Assembly: GCA_934569045.1 (NCBI GenBank)
Contig: CAKTJX010000007.1
Location: 1 to 64,000 of the forward strand
Direction: 5' to 3'
Source: an uncultured Oscillospiraceae bacterium
Lineage (GTDB): Bacteria > Bacillota > Clostridia > Oscillospirales > Oscillospiraceae
DNA: 64,000 nucleotides
Positions within the stretch are counted from its first letter, which is position 1; every line of letters starts with the position of its first letter. The notes beneath the pieces are model-generated. The model worked only from the letters and a program-made list of their open reading frames with translations, did no database searches and had not been told where the DNA came from. Position numbers and translations under genes: made by a program. Positions 53,618-60,714 of this stretch are shown here, in pieces.

Positions 53618-53658
53618 TTGAGGGTCACTTCTTTCTCTCTATCAATCAGGTTTCTTTT

Positions 53659-54411
53659 TTATCCCAGCAGCCAGGGAAGATAGGTGACGACCATCTTGTG
53701 CCACCAGGGCCAGTCGTGGTTCACGTCCTTGCCCCAGTATTCAAACCGGGTGTGGATACCCTTGCGGCAGCACACCTCGTCTAACCGGCGGGTGCTCTCC
53801 AGCAGCACATCCTCCCAGGCGCCCTGGCCCACTACGACCAGGGACTTCTGGCTGTTGTACATCTGCATATAGGGGTGATCGGCGGGCATATTGTTCAGGT
53901 ACAGCACTGGACAGTTGTTGTACACCAGGTCGTCACAGTAGTCCCCAAAGAACTCCTTGTTATCGTACAGGCCGGAGATGGCGAAGCAGCTGTCAAAGAG
54001 GTCCGGGCGGCGGTAGTACAGATTGGCGGCGTGCATCCCGCCCATGGAGCAGCCGAAGGTCAGAATGCCCTGATCATAGCCGTTCCGCTCCCCGCTCAGG
54101 TGCTTGATGTAGGGCACCAGCTCGTCTACAATGTAGTGATACCAGCGCTCGTGGTTCTCAATGCGCCAGCGGTTGTCCGCCCCGATGGCGGCCCAGGACT
54201 CATTGTCGATGGAGTCGGCGCAGAAGACGGTGCACCGGCCGGACTCAATCCAGGGGGACCAGGTTTCCGGCATGTGGTTGCCCTCAAAGTCGTAGAACCG
54301 TCCGCCCTGGCAGGGGAAGAACAGCACGGGTTTCCCACAGGAGCCGTAGGCCTTGAACTCCATGTCCCGGTTCAGGTTAGAACTGTAATGCTTGAAATAA
54401 CGTACTTCCAT
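53659..54411 (-). CDS. Esterase D/IroE-like alpha/beta hydrolase (1)
   Basis: 250 residues from the ATG at 54411, with GGAGTTACTT upstream. The nucleophile elbow is GCSMGGMHAANLYYRRPDLF near 114, and the late His is in VNHDWPWWHKM near 238. The fold type is PF00756 (putative esterase), whose members cut ester bonds in carbohydrates or siderophores. No signal peptide; cytoplasmic. It lies 17 bases after the second esterase gene. Confidence 0.85.
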   Translation of the reverse strand: MEVRYFKHYSSNLNRDMEFKAYGSCGKPVLFFPCQGGRFYDFEGNHMPETWSPWIESGRCTVFCADSIDNESWAAIGADNRWRIENHERWYHYIVDELVPYIKHLSGERNGYDQGILTFGCSMGGMHAANLYYRRPDLFDSCFAISGLYDNKEFFGDYCDDLVYNNCPVLYLNNMPADHPYMQMYNSQKSLVVVGQGAWEDVLLESTRRLDEVCCRKGIHTRFEYWGKDVNHDWPWWHKMVVTYLPWLLG

Positions 54412-54428
54412 AAGTAACTCCGTTTCTT

Positions 54429-55184
54429 TTATAACCCTAAACAATCCATAAAAATAGGCACCTGCTTTGCCCAGGAGGCTTCGCAGTGGGTGCCGTCGGG
54501 GACGATGCGCAGGGCCAGATTCACCCGCTTGGTCATCAGAAGATGGCTGGTGGAGAACAGGGCCTCCGCGTTGGCTGCGTGGTTGAACATTTCCTTGGCG
54601 CCGTAGTCTAAGTAGATGCAGGTATCCCGGCGGATATGGGCCCGGGCGATGAGCTCCAACATCTTCCCGGGGGCCACCCACAGGCTGGGGCTGAGGCAGG
54701 CGGCCCGCTGGAACACCTGGTTAAAGGTGGTCACGGCATACAGCGCCATGAGCCCGCCCATGGAGGAGCCGGCAATCAGGGTGTTCTGCCGGTCCGGCAG
54801 GGTGCGGAAGGTTTCATCGATGTAGGGCTTCAGCTCGTAGATGAGCCAGTGCATATACTGTTTGCCCCGGCCCTTGATGCGGCCCAGCTCGGAATTTTCA
54901 AAGGTAATGGGGGCGTATTCCTCCAGCCGTCCGTTGCCCTCCCGGTTGCACTCAACGCCCACCAGGATCAGCTCCTTGCCGCTTGATTCCATATAGTCGT
55001 TCATGCCCCAGGAGGTGCCGAAGGTGGCATCCTCATCGAAGAATACGTTGTGGCCGTCAAAGAAATACATGACGGGATACCGGCGCTCCGGCTCCCGGTC
55101 ATAGGATTCCGGCAGATAGACATAGGCGCGGCGCAGCTGATCGCCGGACAGCTGCGGAATGGTCAATTCCCATTTGATTACCAT
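54429..55184 (-). CDS. Esterase D/IroE-like alpha/beta hydrolase (2)
   Basis: 251 residues from the ATG at 55184 with GGAGGCC upstream; first gene of the six-gene operon. Nucleophile motif LIAGSSMGGLMALYAV near 125, SPSLWV after it, a late Asp (LDYGAKEM) and His in GTHCEASW near 236. It belongs to the same family as esterase (1), but the two are quite different in sequence. Together they suggest stepwise hydrolysis of a bulky ester conjugate. No signal peptide. Confidence 0.87.
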   Translation of the reverse strand: MVIKWELTIPQLSGDQLRRAYVYLPESYDREPERRYPVMYFFDGHNVFFDEDATFGTSWGMNDYMESSGKELILVGVECNREGNGRLEEYAPITFENSELGRIKGRGKQYMHWLIYELKPYIDETFRTLPDRQNTLIAGSSMGGLMALYAVTTFNQVFQRAACLSPSLWVAPGKMLELIARAHIRRDTCIYLDYGAKEMFNHAANAEALFSTSHLLMTKRVNLALRIVPDGTHCEASWAKQVPIFMDCLGL

Positions 55185-55256
55185 AGGTACAGGCCTCCGA
55201 TATGGAAAATGCGGGCAGTACACGCTGCCTCCATTTCCCTACCAATCTAGTATATT

Positions 55257-55290
55257 AGTATAGTTTGCGCTTTCTTGTTTGTCAAGAAAG
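55257..55290 (-). promoter_or_regulatory. Promoter and operator of the esterase/ATP-grasp/ABC operon
   Basis: Minus strand TTGACA (55280-55285), 17 bases, TATACT (55257-55262). The -35 overlaps a dyad CTTTCTTG-tttgt-CAAGAAAG (55270-55290), a likely repressor or regulator site. No regulator gene is in the operon. Confidence 0.8.
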
Positions 55291-55369
55291 CTGGCAAATT
55301 CTGTATGTATGTTGGACGCAATCGGACGCAGACGGCGGACAAGTTGTAGAAACTGCCCAAGAGCCCAAG

Positions 55370-56155
55370 TCAGATTTTGTGGAAGATGGGGACACGGTCC
55401 TGGAAGGTGCACACATAGCCGAAGATTTCCCCCAGCATGGCCGCGGCGTTGCCGCAATACTGGCCCACCCGGTCCGCCCGGTGGGCATCGGAGCCCACGG
55501 TGACGATCTCTCCCCCCAGCTCCTTGAAGCGGCGGAAGAAATCGATGGTGGGCAAAAATCCCACGCTGCGGTCCACGCCGCTGGTGTTCATTTCCAGCCC
55601 CTTGCCCTTGTTGGCAAGGGTTTTCAGAATTTCGTCCAGAATTTCCCGGTGGGCATCAAAAGACAGGGGGGCCCGGACGGGATTATAGGGGGACTTCATG
55701 AGAAAGGTCAGGTGGGCCAGCACGTCAAAATCCTGGTGGGCGCGGACCATGCGCAGGGTCTGCTCCAGAAAAACGCGCTGGGCATCAAAGGGAATCTTGT
55801 CCTGCCAGTACTCCTTAAAATAAACATCCAATCCGTCCACAAAATGGACGCTGCCCAGCACAAAGTCGTAGTGCCGCTGGCTGAGCCGCTGCAGGAGCAG
55901 GGATTGGTTCCCCTCGGTAAGGCCAAATTCCATCCCTCTGCGGATTTTCAGACCGGGAATTTCCAGGGAATCATACTCCCGGTTATAGTCTTCCACATTA
56001 AAAACCATGGTCTGAACCGGGGAGAGGGGGTCGAAGTCCACATGGTCCGTAAAGCAGATTTCCTGCAGGCCTTTCTCTGCCGCGGCCCGGGCCAGGGTTT
56101 CGCCCCGGTCATGGCCGTCGAAGGATACGATGGAATGCATATGGTAGTCAAACAT
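55370..56155 (-). CDS. PHP family histidinol-phosphatase-like hydrolase
   Basis: 261 residues. PHP metal motifs: DYHMHSIVSFDGH near 3, TDHVDFD near 36, GMEFGL near 75, LGSVHFVD near 100 and a final SDAHRAD near 225. The size and sequence fit the HisJ/HisK group, which removes phosphate from histidinol-phosphate, but no his genes are in view. It could act on another phosphate ester. It overlaps the end of mutY by eight bases. Confidence 0.85.
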   Translation of the reverse strand: MFDYHMHSIVSFDGHDRGETLARAAAEKGLQEICFTDHVDFDPLSPVQTMVFNVEDYNREYDSLEIPGLKIRRGMEFGLTEGNQSLLLQRLSQRHYDFVLGSVHFVDGLDVYFKEYWQDKIPFDAQRVFLEQTLRMVRAHQDFDVLAHLTFLMKSPYNPVRAPLSFDAHREILDEILKTLANKGKGLEMNTSGVDRSVGFLPTIDFFRRFKELGGEIVTVGSDAHRADRVGQYCGNAAAMLGEIFGYVCTFQDRVPIFHKI

Positions 56156-57197
56156 ACTCTGTCTCCTCCCAAAAGAGGCGGAAAGCCGTGGGCAGCGCCG
56201 CCTGGGTCTGGATTTCCTGGGGGGTCATCCAGGTAAGCCCCTGGCCCGGCCCCTCTACCCGCAGGTAGATGCCCTGCATATCCCAGACGATGTGGGTGAA
56301 AATGTGCTTTCGGGAAACGCTCTTTTCCAGCTCCCTTGGGCGCAGGCCAAAATCCGCCACCTGGGCGAGGGCCTGCTCCGGGGCGCTTTTGCCGGGGACG
56401 TTGGGGAATTCCCACAGCCCAGCCAGCAGCCCCTTTTCCGGGCGGCGGCGCAGGGCGAAGCGGCCGTCCCATTCCAGGATGAAGACGGTTTTCTCCTCCT
56501 GCCGCTTCTCCCGTTTGGGCAGCTTCCGGGGAAGGGTGTCGGCGGTGCCGTGGGCACAGCCCAGGCAGATGGATTTACAGGGACACTGGCCGCACTCCGG
56601 GGCCCGGTTTGGGCCGCAGAGGGTGGCGCCCAGCTCCATGAGGGCCTGGGTGAACCGGCCCGCCTGGGCAGGGTAGATTTCCGCCAGGGCCTGGGTGACC
56701 CGCTGCTTCATTTCCGCACTGTCGATGGGGCTGCCGTCATCCCACAGCCGGGACACCAGCCGCAGCACGTTTCCGTCCACCGCCGGGGTGGGCAGATCAT
56801 AGGCAATGGAACAGATGGCTCCCGCCGTATAGGGCCCGATGCCGGGCAGAGCCCGGACCTGGTCGTAGGTTTTCGGGAAGCTGCCGCTATAGGTGGATTC
56901 GATGACCTGGGCGGCCTTTTTCAGATTCCTCACCCGGCTGTAGTAGCCCAGCCCCTCCCAGAGCTTGTGCAGGGTATCGTCCTCGCATTGGGCCAGGTCC
57001 GAAATCTGGGGGAGGGCCCGCAAGAATCGGGTATAGTAGCCCTTTACCGCCTCCACACGGGTCTGCTGCAGCATGATCTCCGACACCCAGATGTGGTAGG
57101 GCTGCCGGTCCTGCCGCCAGGGGAGATCCCGTTTGTTTTCCTCATACCAGGGCTCCAGCAGTACCGGAAGCTGGGCAAGTATCGCGCCTTGTTCCAT
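56148..57197 (-). CDS. mutY: A/G-specific adenine DNA glycosylase
   Basis: 349 residues from the ATG at 57197. LPWRQDRQPYHIWVSEIMLQQTRV near 25-45 holds the catalytic Glu, LPGIGPYTAGAI near 115 is the helix-hairpin-helix with its Asp downstream, and CGPNRAPECGQCPCKSIC (near 195-212) is the iron-sulfur cluster with its four Cys. A C-terminal NUDIX-like domain (about 235-349) recognises 8-oxoG. It removes adenine mispaired with 8-oxoguanine. Overlaps the PHP gene. Confidence 0.96.
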   Translation of the reverse strand: MEQGAILAQLPVLLEPWYEENKRDLPWRQDRQPYHIWVSEIMLQQTRVEAVKGYYTRFLRALPQISDLAQCEDDTLHKLWEGLGYYSRVRNLKKAAQVIESTYSGSFPKTYDQVRALPGIGPYTAGAICSIAYDLPTPAVDGNVLRLVSRLWDDGSPIDSAEMKQRVTQALAEIYPAQAGRFTQALMELGATLCGPNRAPECGQCPCKSICLGCAHGTADTLPRKLPKREKRQEEKTVFILEWDGRFALRRRPEKGLLAGLWEFPNVPGKSAPEQALAQVADFGLRPRELEKSVSRKHIFTHIVWDMQGIYLRVEGPGQGLTWMTPQEIQTQAALPTAFRLFWEETEYV

Positions 57198-57265
57198 AAA
57201 AAATCCTTTCCATCGACGGAATTTCTCTCCTTTTATCATATCGTATTTGTCAAGGGGCCGGGCGC

Positions 57266-57294
57266 TTTACAGATGGAAAATTTGTGGGTATAAT
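57266..57294 (+). promoter_or_regulatory. Promoter of the PIG-L gene
   Basis: TTTACA (57266-57271), 17 bases, TATAAT (57289-57294). Confidence 0.8.
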
Positions 57295-57317
57295 AGGAGC
57301 AGCAATCGAATCGGACG

Positions 57318-58820
57318 GTGACTGTTTTGAAGCTGCTTTGGAAAATTCTGGGGGCGCTGCTGCTGCTTGCCTGCCTGCCCCTGTTTGCCTTTGGCGAGGA
57401 AGCCAAGGACGTGAGCTCTGTGGAGCTGGTTACGGAGAGTCAGGGCTTTTCCCATCTGGGGAGCCTGTTTGACAGAAATCGAACCTCCGGCTACAAAACC
57501 GGGGACCAGGCCAGTCTGACGGTGGAATACCCGGAGGGGTTCGGCTCCGCCTACCTGATTTTTGACCGGGAGTACGGAGAATTCACGGTTACGGACCCAG
57601 ATACCGGGGAGAGCCATACGGTGGGGCAGGAGAATTTCCTGCATACTTTTCTGGATCTGGAGAATCTTTTCGGCTTCTGCCCAGAAAAGCTGACGTTTAC
57701 CTTTGACAATGGCCCCGCGCCGCTGCTGGAGCTGACCCTTTTTACCCAGGGCACCGTGCCGGACTGGGTGCAGCGCTGGGAGGCCCCGGCGGAAAACGGC
57801 ACGGATTTGGCCCTCTTTTCCACCCACGCGGATGATGAGCAGCTGTTTTTCGCGGGAATTCTGCCCTATTACGCGGGAGAACTGGATTACCGGGTTCAGG
57901 TGATCTATCTGACCAACCATCGGAACCTCTCCAAAGATCCCAACCTGCGCTGCCATGAGGCGCTGAACGGCCTCTGGGCGGTGGGGGTGCGGAATTACCC
58001 CGTGTTCGGGTCCTTTGGGGACTATTTCTCCCGGAACGAGAAGGATGCCATTGGCCTGTTCCATTATCAAGGGGTGGAGCAGGAGGAGCTGCTGGGCTAT
58101 GTGGTGGAGCAGCTGCGGCGCTTCAAGCCCCTGGTGGCGGTGGGACACGACCTGAACGGCGAGTACGGCCACGGGGCCCATATGCTCTACGCCGACCTGC
58201 TGACCCAGGCTGTGGAGCTCAGCGCCGACGAAGGGCAGTATCCGGAATCTGCGGAGGTGTACGGCACCTGGGATGTGCCCAAGCTCTACCTACACCTGTA
58301 TGAGCAGGACCAGATCACCATGGATTGGGACCGTCCCCTGGATTGCTTTGACGGCATGACTGCCTACCAGGTGACGAAAGAACTTGGCTTCCCCTGCCAC
58401 GCCAGCCAGGTCCAGGACTTCGCCTGGTATATGGCAGGAGTCGAGAATGCGGCGGACATTCAAAAGTACAGCCCCTGCCTCTTTGGCCTCTACCGCAGCA
58501 CCGTGGGAGAGGATGTGGAGAAGCAGGACTTCTTTGAACACCTCTCCACCTACGCCCAGCAGGAGCAGGCCCGGCTGGAAGAGCAGGCAAAATTGGAAGA
58601 ACAGGCGAGATTAGAGGAGCAGGCAAAACAGGAAGCGGCGGCCCGGCAGGCAGAGCTGGCCCGCCAGCAGACCGCCCCGGCAGCGGACCCAACGCAGGCG
58701 CCCGACCAGATTCCGGCGGATGCCTATCTCAGTCCGCCGATCTGGCCCATAGTCCTGTCCCTGACCATGATTCTCGCCGCGGGCGCGGCACTGGTCTTCC
58801 TCTGGCGAAGGAAAAAATAA
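57318..58820 (+). CDS. Surface-anchored PIG-L (LmbE-like) deacetylase
   Basis: 500 residues. The start is GTG 57318 or TTG 57327; the latter has GGTGA at better spacing. Signal peptide (about 1-26), a beta-rich segment of about 130 residues, then a PIG-L domain with zinc motif STHADDEQ near 170 and GEYGHGAHMLYADLL near 280. A coiled, Glu/Ala/Gln-rich linker (about 415-450, QARLEEQAKLEEQ repeats) and one C-terminal membrane span with a WRRKK end follow. So the catalytic part is outside, held by a stalk. PIG-L enzymes remove N-acetyl groups from sugar conjugates. Substrate unknown. Confidence 0.82.
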   Translation: MTVLKLLWKILGALLLLACLPLFAFGEEAKDVSSVELVTESQGFSHLGSLFDRNRTSGYKTGDQASLTVEYPEGFGSAYLIFDREYGEFTVTDPDTGESHTVGQENFLHTFLDLENLFGFCPEKLTFTFDNGPAPLLELTLFTQGTVPDWVQRWEAPAENGTDLALFSTHADDEQLFFAGILPYYAGELDYRVQVIYLTNHRNLSKDPNLRCHEALNGLWAVGVRNYPVFGSFGDYFSRNEKDAIGLFHYQGVEQEELLGYVVEQLRRFKPLVAVGHDLNGEYGHGAHMLYADLLTQAVELSADEGQYPESAEVYGTWDVPKLYLHLYEQDQITMDWDRPLDCFDGMTAYQVTKELGFPCHASQVQDFAWYMAGVENAADIQKYSPCLFGLYRSTVGEDVEKQDFFEHLSTYAQQEQARLEEQAKLEEQARLEEQAKQEAAARQAELARQQTAPAADPTQAPDQIPADAYLSPPIWPIVLSLTMILAAGAALVFLWRRKK

Positions 58821-58842
58821 TTCCAAATTCGAGAATTTCAGC

Positions 58843-58871
58843 TTGACAAAATCTTCCCCCTGTGCTACTAT
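58843..58871 (+). promoter_or_regulatory. Promoter of tRNA-Arg
   Basis: TTGACA (58843-58848), 17 bases, TACTAT (58866-58871). Confidence 0.85.
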
Positions 58872-58894
58872 ATCTAAGCGTTCAGCGAACGTAT

Positions 58895-58971
58895 GCGCCG
58901 GTAGCTCAGTTGGATAGAGTGACTGACTACGAATCAGTAGGTCGGGGGTTCGAGTCCCTTCCGGCGTACCA
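58895..58971 (+). tRNA. tRNA-Arg, anticodon ACG
   Basis: 77 bases with the CCA encoded. A seven-pair acceptor stem starts with a G-U pair. D loop AGCTCAGTTGGATAGAG, anticodon loop CTACGAA, T arm GGGGGTTCGAGTCCC. It decodes CGU/CGC/CGA after conversion of A34 to inosine. Confidence 0.96.
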
Positions 58972-58977
58972 AAGAAG

Positions 58978-59030
58978 AATAATCCGAACCTGTTCTCGGT
59001 AGGAGATGGGTTCGGATTATTTGTTTTCTT
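58978..59030 (+). terminator. Terminator of tRNA-Arg
   Basis: A perfect 13-bp stem (58978-58990 with 59009-59021) and a T-rich tail. Confidence 0.88.
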
Positions 59031-59078
59031 GGGGGAATTTGAGGAAGCACATTGCCAAAACGGTGTTGTCAAGAGACC

Positions 59079-59237
59079 GGAATCCGATTCACGCTGAGCC
59101 TGCCATTCCCGGAATTCCCGCTGGCCTTCTGCGCTTTCATAGTAGGCGAGAATATCAGGGAGGATGCACCGGGCAATGTGTTCGATCTCGTGCTGCGGAA
59201 TACCGGAATTGTTGATGAGCTTCTTCTTGCGGCCCAA
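59079..59237 (-). pseudogene. Small ORF remnant, possibly from an integrative element
   Basis: Opens at a TTG at 59237 with GGAGGG ten bases upstream and gives about 53 sensible residues (MGRKKKLINNSGIPQHEIEHIARCI ... REFREWQAQRE). After that the frame continues without meaning through the tRNA terminator and tRNA antisense. Short helical proteins of this kind are often found in conjugative elements of Clostridia, by memory and not by search. The frame lacks its own stop, so I read it as the cut end of an element that once sat at the tRNA gene. Confidence 0.45.
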
Positions 59238-59256
59238 GCTGGTTATTCCCTCCGGT

Positions 59257-59310
59257 TCAATATGAAATTTTAAGGTGCGGTTGTGGGTGGATGATCTGTA
59301 CTTGCGGCAT
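59257..59310 (-). CDS. 17-codon ORF, leader or recombinase N-terminal remnant
   Basis: ATG at 59310 with AAAGGAG at ideal spacing; the peptide is MPQVQIIHPQPHLKISY. It lies downstream of a good promoter and a leader hairpin, and just ahead of the small remnant at 59237. Some serine-recombinase proteins start in a similar way (MP-V-VI-P), so this may be a cut-off recombinase. It may also be a leader peptide. Weakly supported. Confidence 0.3.
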   Translation of the reverse strand: MPQVQIIHPQPHLKISY

Positions 59311-59335
59311 GGCTCCTTTCTGAAAACGGAAAATG

Positions 59336-59416
59336 CAGGCGCTTGTCAAGCTGCGGCTTGATCGGCGTCTGCATCTTTGCTGGGTTGTATTATAGCATAT
59401 TTGGAGCGGGTGTCAA
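59336..59416 (-). promoter_or_regulatory. Promoter and leader hairpin of the remnant operon
   Basis: Minus strand TTGACA (59411-59416), 16 bases, TATAAT (59389-59394). The early transcript can form a stem GCAG-CGC...TCAAGC-cgca-GCTTGA...GCG-CTGC at 59336-59373. Nothing else is seen between 59417 and 59476. Confidence 0.6.
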
Positions 59417-59476
59417 CAGTATGGAGATGAAAAGAGATTTGTCAGTTTGACGATCCGCTATAGTTGTAATTAGATA

Positions 59477-59521
59477 TACCCCGCGTACCTGGTTTTCGTA
59501 AGGAGGCGCAGGTGTGCGGGG
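59477..59521 (-). terminator. Terminator of the chromate transporter genes
   Basis: CCCCGCGTACCTG pairs with CAGGTGTGCGGGG, one mismatch, right after the second transporter gene. Confidence 0.7.
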
Positions 59522-59527
59522 GAATTT

Positions 59528-60094
59528 TTATGCGGCCAGACTGTACAGCACGACACCCGCCAGGGCCGCTCCGGCCATGACCTTGATGGGGCTGGGCTTC
59601 CATTTGCGCAGGATGAAAAAGCCGATGAGGAAGATCACCAGGGCAATCAAATCAAAGCTGCCCAGGTCCGCCGGGAGGGTGCGCTGGCCGTAGAGGGCCA
59701 GGATCAGCAGGGAAATGCCCGCGGAGGCGATCATGGCAATGACCGCCGGGCGGAGACCCGCCAGAATGCCCTGCACGATGCTAAGGCCCCGGAAGCGGTA
59801 GTACACATAGGCGAGGGTCATTACAATGACGCAGGAGGGGAAGATGCAGCCAACGGTGGCAATCAGCGCTCCCGGCAGACCTGCTACCTGAATACCCACA
59901 AAGGTGGCGGCATTCAGGGCAATGGGGCCAGGGGTCATCTCCGCAATGGCCATAATGTCGGCAAAGCCTGTCATGGTCAGCCAGGGGTGAATGTCCACCA
60001 CTTGGTTCTGAATCAGGGGCATAGCGGCATAGCCGCCGCCGATGCTGAAGAGGCCCACCTGGAAAAAGCTCCAGAACAGCTCCAGATAGATCAT
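59528..60094 (-). CDS. chrA: Chromate transporter family protein, half (2)
   Basis: 188 residues with about five to six membrane segments and the family start FWSFFQVGLFSIGGGYAAMPLIQNQVV. Like its neighbour it is a short-chain (single-domain) CHR protein. Short-chain pairs work together as one transporter. ATGA overlap with the first half shows coupling. They export chromate in some bacteria, but the true anion in gut anaerobes is not known. Confidence 0.9.
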   Translation of the reverse strand: MIYLELFWSFFQVGLFSIGGGYAAMPLIQNQVVDIHPWLTMTGFADIMAIAEMTPGPIALNAATFVGIQVAGLPGALIATVGCIFPSCVIVMTLAYVYYRFRGLSIVQGILAGLRPAVIAMIASAGISLLILALYGQRTLPADLGSFDLIALVIFLIGFFILRKWKPSPIKVMAGAALAGVVLYSLAA

Positions 60095-60657
60095 TTTGCC
60101 CCCTCCTTCTTTTGCAGATACAGGGTATCCAGCGCGCCGATGGCTCCGCAGACCAGGATGATCACGATGATATTCACGGAGAGATACCGGGTCGCCACGA
60201 AGGATGCCAGCATGACAACGATGGGCAGCCAGCGTTTCTTCTTGAGAATGGGCCAGGCCATATTGATAACCACGTCAAAGATTACCGCCGCAACCCCCGC
60301 CAGCATTCCGGCCATGGCCATGCTCACATATTTGTTGGAGCGGAAAGCCTGGTAGAAGGCGGAGATAATGGAAATGATGATCAGCGGCGGCAGGGCCGCG
60401 CCCACCACGGTGATCAGCGCGCCGGGAATTCCGGCCACATGGTAGCCCACCAGAATGGAGGCGTTGATGGCGATGGAGCCGGGGCTGGACTGGGCGATGG
60501 CCGTCAGATCCAGCATTTCCTCCTCCTCAATCCAATGCAGCTCCTCCACAAAGCGCTTGCGCATCAGCGGAATAATCACAAAGCCGCCGCCGAAGGTGCA
60601 GGCGCTGAGCTTGAAGGTGGAAAGAAACAGCTGCCAATATTTTTTGCGTTTATCCAA
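60091..60657 (-). CDS. chrA: Chromate transporter family protein, half (1)
   Basis: 188 residues, the first of the short-chain CHR pair. The motif FLSTFKLSACTFGGGFVIIPLMRKRFVEEL is the family's N-terminal signature, and AQSSPGSIAINASILVGY matches the second block. The start is TTG at 60657 with GGAG ten bases upstream; no ATG is available. It follows a hairpin after the LarA-like gene. Confidence 0.9.
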   Translation of the reverse strand: MDKRKKYWQLFLSTFKLSACTFGGGFVIIPLMRKRFVEELHWIEEEEMLDLTAIAQSSPGSIAINASILVGYHVAGIPGALITVVGAALPPLIIISIISAFYQAFRSNKYVSMAMAGMLAGVAAVIFDVVINMAWPILKKKRWLPIVVMLASFVATRYLSVNIIVIILVCGAIGALDTLYLQKKEGAK

Positions 60658-60678
60658 TGGAATCGGTCTCCTTTGAAA

Positions 60679-60707
60679 GCGGGCTGCCTCTTTTCGAGAC
60701 AGCCCGC
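60679..60707 (-). terminator. Hairpin between LarA-like and chromate transporter genes
   Basis: A 12-bp stem with one mismatch (60679-60690 and 60696-60707), between the LarA-like stop and the first chrA start. Confidence 0.7.
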
Positions 60708-60714
60708 CAGCCTT

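Noticed and set aside
55370..56155. Histidine biosynthesis cluster
   Set aside because: Only one PHP phosphatase is present, overlapping mutY; no other his gene is visible, so the pathway cannot be claimed.
58611..59237. A 208-residue minus-strand reading frame across the tRNA
   Set aside because: It contains the well-known artefact peptide produced when a tRNA gene is translated on the wrong strand (GTRTPDLLIRSQSLYPTELPAH). Only the first 50 or so residues look real.
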